A DNA stretch of 64,000 bases, from positions 650,332 to 714,331 of the forward strand of contig CAWIHS010000006.1 of assembly GCA_963836005.1 (NCBI GenBank). The letters run 5' to 3'. This DNA comes from CAWIHS01 sp963836005 (GTDB lineage Bacteria; Pseudomonadota; Gammaproteobacteria; GRL18). The position numbers were made by a program, and so were the translations under genes. Every line of letters begins with the position of its first letter. Position 1 is the stretch's first letter. A model generated the notes under the pieces. That model did not search any database. It had not been told where the DNA came from and was given only the letters and a program-made list of their open reading frames with translations. Positions 37,710 through 46,161 of this stretch are shown here, piece by piece.

Positions 37710-38220
37710 TTTTCTTATAGACTTTTTAGAACAATTAGTATAATAAGATTATACCTTTATGGGAAATAGTAAACCGCTATGTTTGAAACTTTTGACTACA
37801 CGCACACGAACATGAGCCTGAACCGCCTGAATATCTTTTTTCTGAGATGGAGGTTAAATTTGTTGTAACTATAATCAGCATGTTTTTATTAAGTCGCAAG
37901 TTATTGATATCAGGTGTTTGTGGAAGGCAGATAATTGCTCCTGCATAATCGGCATTCCCTACATGAACACCATGGATGGTGGAAATGCATGCGAGAGGCA
38001 GGAGCCGAAGTCGTCCCTGTAGTTCAAGTTTATATAGCCATGGATGGCTATATACAGCCTGCGACGAACAGGGAAGTTCAAGTGTCGTGGGAGGAAGGAT
38101 GCCGGGAACGACCCTGGACGCATTTACGGCGTCTTCTGCAACAAATTCCTGGTATCAATGACGTTTTTCCAATTTCGCTGAATAGTTACAGTTTGTTTAT
38201 CTTCACAGGATAATTGAGTA
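37613..38220. repeat. Duplicated segment, copy 1 (copy 2 at 50548-50817)
   Basis: The first 30 or so codons and the upstream region of the LssY_C gene recur at 50548-50817 with scattered differences. The copy here carries an extra 327-bp family A element plus a 6-bp duplication. After removing these, the two copies align to GATAATTGAGTAAA. Confidence 0.85.
37864..38190 (+). mobile_element. 327-bp family A element with 6-bp target duplication
   Basis: It starts TGTAACTATAATCAGC and ends GCTGAATAGTTACA. The flanks are ATTTGT (37858-37863) and GTTTGT (38191-38196). The empty site at 50786-50791 reads GTTTGT once. Inside are palindromes such as TATATAGCCATGGATGGCTA and the shared segment ending TTTACGGCGTCTTCTG. 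Confidence 0.88.
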
Positions 38221-38480
38221 AAAACTACTTATTAGATCAACCAATTTATACAGGTTAACCGTTTCTTTAATTTTTTGCCTGAGCCTTTGGTGAACTCGGG
38301 TTTTGTCGTCGCGGGTGTAATCAGCAGCTGGCAGTGCGATGCCCGTGACAGATTGGCACTGGGTATCCAGGAGGGCATAAAATGAAAGCGGGGTTTGATT
38401 CCCTCGCATGTAGAAATATATACGTAGCTATCTTTAGATTAAGTATAAAGCAATATCATGGCTGTATTTGTAATCCCACA

Positions 38481-39551
38481 TCAATAACTAGTGTGCGGAA
38501 CCATTTGCTCTTCGACTCTATAGGGGGTCATTTGTGCGCGGTAATTGCGCGGTGACACAGCCGTTTTGCCCCGAAATGCCCGTGTAAAATTGGCCGGGTT
38601 CCGGTAACCCAGAGATGCTGCAATCTCATTCACAGGCACTGTAGTATGCGCCAACCATTCGGCGGCGAGCTGCATACGGGTCCGTTGCAGAAGGTTCGAG
38701 TAGCTGGTGCCGATTTCGCCGAGGCGTCGCTGAAAGGTTCGTGTGCTCATACCTGTTGCCTCTGCAGTCAGGTGAATGTTTGGACATCCATCCGGCAAGA
38801 GCGAAGTGATGACCTGTTTGACAGCGTTCTCCAGACCATCTGGCATAGCCTGCTGTGAATTGTTCAGGTGCTTTTGTCGTGGCTGCACCCCTGTGGCTTG
38901 TAACGGAATCGCTTGCTGCAGCATGGCTTTTGGAATAGTGAAAGATGAATGCGCTTGCCCTTTGATTACTTCTGTACCCCAAAACATGTCAGTATTATTT
39001 GCCTTCAATTCGTTACCGGCGTGCAAACAGACTTCCTCCGGGCTCCATTGATTATCTGTGAAGCTGCGCAGCATTCGAAGCGTAATGCCTATCCCATAGT
39101 GGTCGGCATGGCGAAAACCAGGGGTTTCGTTACCCGGCAAGTGATGATGCACCCTTATTTGATTACCTTCATTCGTTAACCAGAACCGCTCACCCAGGGT
39201 AAGCGACCCGATTATCTGAAGTCCTGTCTGAAGGTATTCGTGGACGGTAAGTGCCTCGCGAAGTGACTCACCAAATATACCGAAGTCGTAAGCAGATGTC
39301 TGTTGCGCCACAAGTAGACTCAAGTCGTTTATGTCTTCCGCATTGGCAGCATGCTCAAGGAACGAATAAACAAGGTGCAGAGGCACCAGGGACTCTGGCT
39401 GTTCGAGCAAAGCTGGCGGAATATCTGCTTGTTGTAGAAAACGCTCAGTTGGCGCACCTATAGTGTCAAGAAAGTCCATGACTGGCCAAATCACACAGGC
39501 GCGGGTGAAGGGAATGTGGAAGCTGGGAGTGTTGGTGAACTGCGTCCTCAT
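38481..39551 (-). CDS. AraC-family regulator with arabinose-binding-like N-terminal domain
   Basis: The 356-residue product has the ~200-residue ligand-binding domain of OruR/ArgR-like AraC regulators (FLDTIGAPTERFLQQADIPP near the start). A C-terminal double helix-turn-helix follows, including STRTFQRRLGEIGTSYSNLL, VPVNEIAASLGYRNPANFTR and AFRGKTAVSPRNYRA. It is transcribed away from the sulfatase remnant and the DUF1254 array, the usual arrangement for a regulator of the divergent catabolic operon. The inducer is unknown. Control of the array is an inference from position. Confidence 0.88.
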   Translation of the reverse strand: MRTQFTNTPSFHIPFTRACVIWPVMDFLDTIGAPTERFLQQADIPPALLEQPESLVPLHLVYSFLEHAANAEDINDLSLLVAQQTSAYDFGIFGESLREALTVHEYLQTGLQIIGSLTLGERFWLTNEGNQIRVHHHLPGNETPGFRHADHYGIGITLRMLRSFTDNQWSPEEVCLHAGNELKANNTDMFWGTEVIKGQAHSSFTIPKAMLQQAIPLQATGVQPRQKHLNNSQQAMPDGLENAVKQVITSLLPDGCPNIHLTAEATGMSTRTFQRRLGEIGTSYSNLLQRTRMQLAAEWLAHTTVPVNEIAASLGYRNPANFTRAFRGKTAVSPRNYRAQMTPYRVEEQMVPHTSY

Positions 39552-39740
39552 TTTATAGGGCCCCCGCCATTTTCTATTGGTAATATCGGCATAAAGGTTA
39601 TCTATTCTCTCGTGGCGTACGATGACAAGTATGATAAAAATAATGGGTTATACTACGATCTATCGTAATTATAGCCGATATTTTCATGGTGTAGAACCCG
39701 CGACGGACGCCCGTTAACGCCAGTGAGTGTTACCGGTGTA

Positions 39741-40188
39741 GGGCCGCGGACGCTCTACCCTGGCTGTGATTGATGCAGAGATGTCTAAGGATGCAGAAGG
39801 GGTGCTCTTTGTTTTGGGAGGAACCTCATCGGGATTCGCGGTGTATATGGACAAAGGTGTCTTACATGCAGAGTACAACGCGATGACATTGAACCGTTAT
39901 AAATTCTCTTCAAAAACAGCGATACCAACCGGTAAAGTGAAAATTGAGGTGGAAACAAAATATGACAGCAAGGAACGCGAGGCTCCGGCAACGCTTACAC
40001 TGAAGGTCAACGGGAAACAGGTTGCTCAGGGACGTATCGAACGCTCGGTTCCCGGGAGTCACACCGTATCAGATACCTTTGATATTGGCATGGATGCAAA
40101 TGCACCAGTGTCACTGGATTACTTTGATAGAGCGCCATTCAAATTCAACGGCAAGATTGAGAAGATCGATATCAAATATATCGATTAG
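39741..40188 (+). pseudogene. Arylsulfatase, C-terminal domain remnant
   Basis: The frame is open from 39741. It encodes the small C-terminal beta domain of arylsulfatases: EMSKDAEGVLFVLGGTSSGF, KVKIEVETKYDSKE, APATLTLKVNGKQVAQGRIE and FDIGMDANAPVSLDYFDRAP. The catalytic domain with the CxPSR formylglycine motif is absent. The nominal GTG start at 39766 is internal to the domain, so this is a 5'-deleted gene rather than a small functional protein. Confidence 0.75.
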
Positions 40189-40242
40189 AGGCTGTCCATA
40201 AACCCTGGCATGACCTCTGTTTTACAGGGAGTTGACAAACAA

Positions 40243-40283
40243 CCGGTTTAGCGGCGGCGCAAAAAACGCTGCCGCTGAACCGG
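40243..40283. promoter_or_regulatory. GC-rich hairpin upstream of the alkylsulfatase-like gene
   Basis: CCGGTTTAGCGGC pairs with GCCGCTGAACCGG with one mismatch around a 15-base loop. No T-run follows, so it is not a standard terminator. It may be a transcript-stabilising or processing hairpin between the sulfatase remnant and the next gene. Confidence 0.45.
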
Positions 40284-40379
40284 AACAACAGGTGAACTGT
40301 TATACCAAAAGAGATCAGGCAAATATCCTTTTACCAAAGCTTTAACTATTTAAAGTTGATAAAGAGTGAGAAATTAAAA

Positions 40380-42194
40380 ATGAAATCAATAATCCAGATG
40401 ATGACACTTGCACTGTCCATCATGGCTGTGCCGTCTTATGCTCAGGACGTTTCTCCCTATATGGGTGGTGATGTAAAGCTGACTGAAGCTCCCAATGGTG
40501 CCATCATCAGAGAAGATGTTTTAACAATAGTTCCTCAAATCACCTATGCGGAACCTACCATTGATAAAGTTGCCGAAGGTGTCTGGTCTATTGGAGGATA
40601 CTCTCTTGCTAATACATCGGTCATTGAGGGGGATGACGGATTAATAGTGTATGACACCGGGGACACCCGGGAAGAAGCAGAGCATATACGTAAAGCCATC
40701 GAGACAATCAGCGACAAGCCGATTAAAGTGATTATATATAGTCACTCTCACTATGCCATGGGTGCCGGAGCTTTGGTCGACAATCCGGAGGATGTAATTG
40801 TTATCGGTCATCCAAAAGTCAATGAAACAGTTGATAATGCCCTTAAAGGTGGGGGAGCGCCCTCTGCCATTCCAGAGGTCGGTCCTATCCTGACAGCCCG
40901 TACAATGTCGCATTTTGGCTTGCTCTTGCCAGAAGAGGGTCCGGATGCAGGTGTAGCTGCCAAACTGGACATGGGCAAGCCTATCGCCTTTTTACCTGCC
41001 ACCAGGACGGTCGAAGATGGTGAAGAGCTGGAGCTGCTCGGCGTTAAGTTGCAATTTTTCACAGAATATATGTCTGATGATTATAACTTGACGGTTTGGG
41101 TGCCTGAAAAGAAAGCTGTTTTGAATAATTTCTTATGGCCTGGCACCCCAAATCTCTACTCCCTTCGTGGAGCTGTTTACCGATCACCTTTAGATTGGCG
41201 TGATGGGTTGAAAGTTATTCGGGATTTACAGCCTGAGATTCTGCTCAATACGCACGCACGCGCTGTTGTGGGCAAAGAAAAAGTAATGGAAACATTAACG
41301 CTCTATATGGATATGATTAGTTTTACCTACGATCAAACTTTGCGTGGAATTGTGCGAGGAATGGGGCCTGATGATTTGCGCCACTTCGTAACTATTCCTC
41401 CATACTTCAATGAAGTACCCGTGAATTTCCAGGGATACGGAGAGTCTGTTCACTTTCCTGAAGCAATCTATCAGCATGTTATTGGCTGGTTCGACTGGGA
41501 CACCACCAAGCTATTTAAAATCGCCCCGAAAGAGGCTGCTTTACGCACCGTTGAACTGATGGGAGGCAAAAAGAAAGTCCTTAAAGCGACTAGGGCAGCA
41601 TTTGATAAAAAGGAATTCGCCTGGGCAGCTGAGCTCGTTCAAAATCTTTATTTGCTCGATACAAATGATAAAGAAGTACGCCAACTAAAAGCTGATATCT
41701 TACGGCAGCTGGCGCACCGAACAACCGGCTCTATTTCAAGGGGCTTTCTCTTGAGCGAAGCTCAAGCACTTGAAGGAAAAATTAAAGCGCCGCTAGTCGT
41801 TCTACCTTCTGCTGAAATCATCGCGGGATCTCCAGCGACCTTTGTGGATTATTACCGTATTTATATTGACCCTGATAAAAGTAAAAACACCGATAAGGTT
41901 ATTGAGTTTGTATTTACTGATCACAAAGATCAGAGCGTTGCCCTACACATCAGAAGAGGTGTCGTCGAATTTGTTCCTGAGCCTTCAAACTATCTGAAAA
42001 AAGCTGATTTTGTTTTGAAACTGGATGGAAAAACATGGGCGGAACTCTATTTAGGCTCTACCACTTTAGATGAGGCAATTTCCAACGGCAAAGTGCAAGT
42101 TGAGGGTAACCCAGAAGAGGTAGCGGTGATCTTTGATATGTTCGACAAGTTCGAAGCGACCAAAAATTACCTGGTGCCGCCGATAGAAGATTGA
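40380..42194 (+). CDS. Alkylsulfatase-like metallo-beta-lactamase-fold protein
   Basis: The start is placed at ATG 40380 because the signal peptide MKSIIQMMTLALSIMAVPSY-AQD begins there. The 604-residue product has the three parts of SdsA1/BDS1 alkylsulfatases. These are an MBL-fold domain (VWSIGGYSLANTSVIEGDDG, IYSHSHYAMGAGAL), an all-alpha dimerisation domain (about 360-480) and a C-terminal SCP2-like domain (DYYRIYIDPDKSK, QVEGNPEEVAVIFDMFD). The normal HxHxDH zinc motif reads HSHYAMG here, lacking the Asp and third His, so the metal site must differ or the protein may not act as a standard sulfatase. It is exported to the periplasm and is first in the + strand array. Confidence 0.78.
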   Translation: MKSIIQMMTLALSIMAVPSYAQDVSPYMGGDVKLTEAPNGAIIREDVLTIVPQITYAEPTIDKVAEGVWSIGGYSLANTSVIEGDDGLIVYDTGDTREEAEHIRKAIETISDKPIKVIIYSHSHYAMGAGALVDNPEDVIVIGHPKVNETVDNALKGGGAPSAIPEVGPILTARTMSHFGLLLPEEGPDAGVAAKLDMGKPIAFLPATRTVEDGEELELLGVKLQFFTEYMSDDYNLTVWVPEKKAVLNNFLWPGTPNLYSLRGAVYRSPLDWRDGLKVIRDLQPEILLNTHARAVVGKEKVMETLTLYMDMISFTYDQTLRGIVRGMGPDDLRHFVTIPPYFNEVPVNFQGYGESVHFPEAIYQHVIGWFDWDTTKLFKIAPKEAALRTVELMGGKKKVLKATRAAFDKKEFAWAAELVQNLYLLDTNDKEVRQLKADILRQLAHRTTGSISRGFLLSEAQALEGKIKAPLVVLPSAEIIAGSPATFVDYYRIYIDPDKSKNTDKVIEFVFTDHKDQSVALHIRRGVVEFVPEPSNYLKKADFVLKLDGKTWAELYLGSTTLDEAISNGKVQVEGNPEEVAVIFDMFDKFEATKNYLVPPIED

Positions 42195-42232
42195 TTGTAA
42201 GGAAAACATTATCATCAAATCAGGAAAATAGC

Positions 42233-43639
42233 ATGAATACCAGCAAAATATTTTACCTCGTTGTTTCCACATTGTTGGTTCTGATGCAGGGCTCTTTTGC
42301 ATTTGCACAAGAGGAGATAGATGAAAGCAAGATTCGCGAAGAACACGCCTACACGCTTGGCACAAGTGCCTACACCTGGGGTTTCACCATGACCGAACTC
42401 TATCGGGTGCGTGATATGACACTCAAGACCTCTGGGGCAGTTAACACGTTCTTTCATATCCGAGAACTCGGTGATCCAGCGACCACGAGAGCCAGCGGCG
42501 TCGTGTCGGCGAACAATGCGACGGTGTATTCGCAAGCATGGCTCGATCTCTCGCTCGAACCGATCGTGCTCGATGTGCCGCCGATTCCAGATCGCTATTA
42601 CACGATGAACTATATCGACTTTTACCAGAAGGTCGAAAATATCAGTAACCTGACTGAGGGTAGCAGCGGCGGATCGTATGCATTCACAGGGCCGGGCTGG
42701 GAAGGTTCGCTGCCGGACGGCGTGAAACGGATCAGTATTGCGACCCCTCATCTCTGGATCATCGGCCGGACAGAGGTGAAAGGCCCTGATGACCTCGCAG
42801 CCGCCAATGCCGTCCAGGATAAGTATGCGCTGACAGCATTGAGCGAATGGCAGAAAGGCGATCGCAATAGCATGGGAGATAATAGCTACGATGAGTGGCC
42901 TGCCTATGATGTGAGCAATCCGCTTAATTGGTATGCCATGCTGAATGAATGCCTGCGTCGTAATCCACCTTATGGTCCGGATGCTGAAGTCATCGGCATG
43001 TTCGAATCAATCGGCATTGGTCCTAACAAGGACTTCGATGTCACCAGTCTCGACGCTGCAACTGCTGCCGGCCTGGAACGCGCTGTGGATATGGGGAATA
43101 GCATCATTACAGAGGACGCAAAGTTGCGCCTGGGTCAGATAGTCAACCACTGGAGTCTTATTGCTAATTCCGTTGATTACACAACCGATCGAGGAGCCTT
43201 TGATTTTCTCTTCAGATCGTCCGTGGCGTTACGCGCACAACCTGGCCAGGATTCTAAAGAGAACTTTTTCAACTTCGCCTATGAGGACGATCAAGCTGAG
43301 CCTCTAAACGGGAGTCAGCGCTACACCATCACGTTTCCTGCCGGCGAGGAGCCTCCTGTCGATGCTTTTTGGTCGATCACCATGTATGACTATCCGGATG
43401 GATTTTTAATCAAGAATCCTATCGACCGCTATTCGATAGGGACGTATAACGACATGGAGCGGGACAAAGATGGAAATCTAACAATCTATATTCAACATGA
43501 CAGCCCTGGAAAAAAGCTTGAAAGCAATTGGCTTCCAGCGCCCAACGAACCATTTTATCTGTGTTTACGGTTGTATAACGCCAGGTCAGAAGCCCTGAAC
43601 TTCGATTGGGTGCCTCCGGCCGTTAAGAAGGTGAAGTAG
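42233..43639 (+). CDS. DUF1254/DUF1214 protein 1, exported
   Basis: The ATG at 42233 has AGGAAAA in front and begins a signal peptide ending SFAFAQE. The mature protein (about 445 residues) has the N-terminal DUF1254 region with NNATVYSQAWLDLSLEPIVL and PDRYYTMNYIDFYQ. Its C-terminal DUF1214 jelly-roll has DAFWSITMYDYPDGFLIKNP, DRYSIG, DGNLTIYIQHDSPGKKLESN and WLPAP. This two-domain layout is that of the structurally known Vibrio protein VPA0735; no reaction is established to my knowledge. It follows the alkylsulfatase-like gene by 38 bp and is probably in the same operon. The first motif has NNAT where the others have NNDT. Confidence 0.88.
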   Translation: MNTSKIFYLVVSTLLVLMQGSFAFAQEEIDESKIREEHAYTLGTSAYTWGFTMTELYRVRDMTLKTSGAVNTFFHIRELGDPATTRASGVVSANNATVYSQAWLDLSLEPIVLDVPPIPDRYYTMNYIDFYQKVENISNLTEGSSGGSYAFTGPGWEGSLPDGVKRISIATPHLWIIGRTEVKGPDDLAAANAVQDKYALTALSEWQKGDRNSMGDNSYDEWPAYDVSNPLNWYAMLNECLRRNPPYGPDAEVIGMFESIGIGPNKDFDVTSLDAATAAGLERAVDMGNSIITEDAKLRLGQIVNHWSLIANSVDYTTDRGAFDFLFRSSVALRAQPGQDSKENFFNFAYEDDQAEPLNGSQRYTITFPAGEEPPVDAFWSITMYDYPDGFLIKNPIDRYSIGTYNDMERDKDGNLTIYIQHDSPGKKLESNWLPAPNEPFYLCLRLYNARSEALNFDWVPPAVKKVK

Positions 43640-43678
43640 AACCGAAAAACGAAGAGAGAACACTTTAATGAGAAAAGA

Positions 43679-45205
43679 ATGAAACATATGAATGTCAATA
43701 AAAGAAGTTACCCCGTTATTATTACATTGTTAATTCTGATGCATACTTCTTTTGCATTTGCACAAGAGGTGAAAAAGCCGAAATACGCTGCTGACGTACC
43801 GGAATACTTACTTACCCCGGATAAGGTTGAGACTGAGCTTCTCGGAGACCTCGAATTTTTCGATGGTATGCCCAGTGAAGCTACGGTTCAGAAAACCTAT
43901 GATTTTCTCGACCTGTCGCGAGGGGTAGAGGCGTTTCTGAATGGAATGCCGGCTGCCTCCATCTATGCCTTCCTTGAGGGACTCAAAGACGCTGGTTTAA
44001 AACCAGGCGACCTTGGAATTACCGAAAACTTGCTGGATGCACGCGGCCTGTTACTGACTGCCCAATCTACGACTCCGTATGCCTTCACAGAGATTGACTT
44101 AAAAAATGGCCCGGTTGTAGTAGAAATACCCGGGCCTGTACTGGGTATTCTTGACGATGCATTTTTCCGCTACGTTAGTGACATTGGCCTGGCCGGCCCC
44201 GATCAAGGAAAGGGCGGCAAATATCTGATTATAGGGCCTGACTACGAGGGGGATACCCCCGAAGGCTACTTTGTCGCAAAATCCACGACCTACCGTAACT
44301 GGTTATTCATGCGCGTTTTTGTGAAAGACGGCGACTTGAAGGCGTCAGTAAAAGAACTAAAAGAGGGATTTCGTGCCTATCCGCTTGCGCAGGCAAACAA
44401 GCCTCCAAAGCAAAAAGTGTACGACTTCTCCGGCAAAAAGTTCAATACGATTCATGCGAACGATGAACACTTTTATGAAGAGCTGAACGCAGTGATTCAA
44501 TATGAGCCTGCGGATGCATTTAATCCAGAGCTTGTTGGACTCTTTGCCTCTATCGGCATTAAAAAAGGAGAACCCTTCGCACCGGATGCACGCATGAAGA
44601 AAATCCTCAAGGAAGCGGCTGCAATCGGCAACGCCACGGGACGAGCCTTCGTTTTTAGACCGCGCAATCCAGCGTTCTATTACTACCCGGATCGTAAGTG
44701 GTATACCTCCTTTACCGGCGGCCATGACTTCATGAACAACGGGGAGATGGTTCTCGATGATCGCATTATGTTTCACTATGTGGCTACCGGCATTACACCT
44801 GCCATGGTCACGCCGGAAGTAGGAACAGGATCGGCCTATGCGTTTACTCCTCATGACGCTGAAGGCCAGTACCTCGATGGTGGTAAAACGTACAAAGTGA
44901 CGCTGCCCGCGCCGATTCCGATCAATAATTTCTGGTCATTTATGGTATATTCAGGCCAACATCGCTCAATGCTGGAGACCGACCAAAAATTAGCCGGTCT
45001 CGACAGCAACAGTCCGACCATTAATGCAAACGATGATGAATCTTATACGGTCTGGTTCGGGCCAAAGGCGCCAGAAGGGCACGAGGGCAACTGGATTCAA
45101 ACGATTCCCGGAAAAAGCTACAGTGTCATGCTACGACTCTATGGCCCACTGCAACCCTGGTTCGACAAAACCTGGAAGCCGGGTGATTTTGAACTTGTGG
45201 AGTAG
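43679..45205 (+). CDS. DUF1254/DUF1214 protein 2, exported, divergent
   Basis: This 508-residue protein has a signal peptide (LLILMHTSFAFAQE) very like that of the gene before it, although the mature sequences differ strongly. The DUF1254 part is recognisable from STTPYAFTEIDLKNGPVVVE, FRYVSDIGLAGPDQGKGGKY-LIIGPDYEG and FMRVFVKDG. The DUF1214 part has YKVTLPAPIPINNFWSFMVY, SMLETDQKL and NWIQTIPGKSYSVMLRLYGP. It belongs to a longer, more divergent branch than its neighbours. It lies 39 bp after gene 1 in the same direction. The function is unknown. Confidence 0.85.
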   Translation: MKHMNVNKRSYPVIITLLILMHTSFAFAQEVKKPKYAADVPEYLLTPDKVETELLGDLEFFDGMPSEATVQKTYDFLDLSRGVEAFLNGMPAASIYAFLEGLKDAGLKPGDLGITENLLDARGLLLTAQSTTPYAFTEIDLKNGPVVVEIPGPVLGILDDAFFRYVSDIGLAGPDQGKGGKYLIIGPDYEGDTPEGYFVAKSTTYRNWLFMRVFVKDGDLKASVKELKEGFRAYPLAQANKPPKQKVYDFSGKKFNTIHANDEHFYEELNAVIQYEPADAFNPELVGLFASIGIKKGEPFAPDARMKKILKEAAAIGNATGRAFVFRPRNPAFYYYPDRKWYTSFTGGHDFMNNGEMVLDDRIMFHYVATGITPAMVTPEVGTGSAYAFTPHDAEGQYLDGGKTYKVTLPAPIPINNFWSFMVYSGQHRSMLETDQKLAGLDSNSPTINANDDESYTVWFGPKAPEGHEGNWIQTIPGKSYSVMLRLYGPLQPWFDKTWKPGDFELVE

Positions 45206-45277
45206 CCATTCTCCATTACGACGGGCTTGTCGCTGGCATTGCAATGTCAGCTATCAACAAGGAAAAAGAGAGGAACA

Positions 45278-46132
45278 ATGAGCAACATAAAGATCAGAAT
45301 CATTCTAGTTGTAGTTGGTTTTGCATTGATGGTGGGTTGTGCCAGCCTTGAAAAACAGAGTAAACCCCAGGCTGTGCCAGAGATACGCCCAGGTATTTTG
45401 CAGGGTTATCTGCCAGTTGAGGTGCTACCAAACAGTCTGGAACTTATTCCTCCTCCTCCAGTTGATGGTTCGACTGCCTTCGCACTCGATAAAGACGTGA
45501 GTATGCAGAACCTGGCTTTGCAAGGCACAGCTCGTTGGACCTTGGCTGCCCAGGACGCTGACCTGGTGTTTCCACAGGCGGCTGGTACTTTCTCATGCGC
45601 ATTGAATGCCCCAATCACGGAGCAAGAAACACCGCAGCTCTACATGCTTCTTCGTCGTACGCTTGCCGATGCGGGGTTTTCTACTTATACAGCAAAGAAT
45701 CACTACAATCGAACTCGACCATTCGTCGTGAACAATGCGTCCATCTGCACACCGGAGGAGGAAGAGGCCTTGATGAACGATGGTTCCTATCCTTCCGGAC
45801 ACACGGCGATCGGGTGGGCGTGGGCACTCATCCTTACCGAGATTTCTCCCGAACTCACAGATGCGATCCTCGCCAGAGGTTGGGCCTTTGGACAGAGCCG
45901 GACGATCTGCAATGTTCATTGGCAAAGCGATGTGATGATGGGGCGCATCATGGGTGCTACTTCGGTTGCCAGGTTACATTCCGACCCGGAATTTCGCGCA
46001 GCGATAGAAGCCGCCAAGGATGAACTTAAGGCCGTTCGTTCCAAAGGTTTACAGCCTACGCGGGATTGCCAGGCCGAAGCTGATGCATTAACAGAGTATT
46101 CTGAGTTGGCACCATGGCCAGCTAACAAATAA
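45278..46132 (+). CDS. Class A non-specific acid phosphatase (PAP2 superfamily) lipoprotein
   Basis: The start is at ATG 45278, preceded by AGAGAGGAA, giving 284 residues with a lipobox (LMVGCAS). All three phosphatase signatures are present: KNHYNRTRP (K-x6-RP), SYPSGHT, and SRTICNVHWQSD (SR-x5-H-x3-D). It should hydrolyse phosphate monoesters at the periplasmic side through a phospho-histidine intermediate. Lying between DUF1254 genes with short gaps (72 and 29 bp), it is part of the same operon. The family is related to PhoN/PhoC. No membrane helices of lipid PAP2 enzymes are seen. Confidence 0.9.
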   Translation: MSNIKIRIILVVVGFALMVGCASLEKQSKPQAVPEIRPGILQGYLPVEVLPNSLELIPPPPVDGSTAFALDKDVSMQNLALQGTARWTLAAQDADLVFPQAAGTFSCALNAPITEQETPQLYMLLRRTLADAGFSTYTAKNHYNRTRPFVVNNASICTPEEEEALMNDGSYPSGHTAIGWAWALILTEISPELTDAILARGWAFGQSRTICNVHWQSDVMMGRIMGATSVARLHSDPEFRAAIEAAKDELKAVRSKGLQPTRDCQAEADALTEYSELAPWPANK

Positions 46133-46161
46133 ATAGAGACCAAACCCAGGAGATATAAACC

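Noticed and set aside
38203..38409. Minus-strand 68-codon frame next to the family A element
   Set aside because: No ribosome site, no recognisable family, and the frame extends into duplicated non-coding DNA.
39766..40188. Complete small periplasmic beta protein
   Set aside because: The content is the C-terminal domain of an arylsulfatase and the frame starts inside it, so a truncated gene is more likely.
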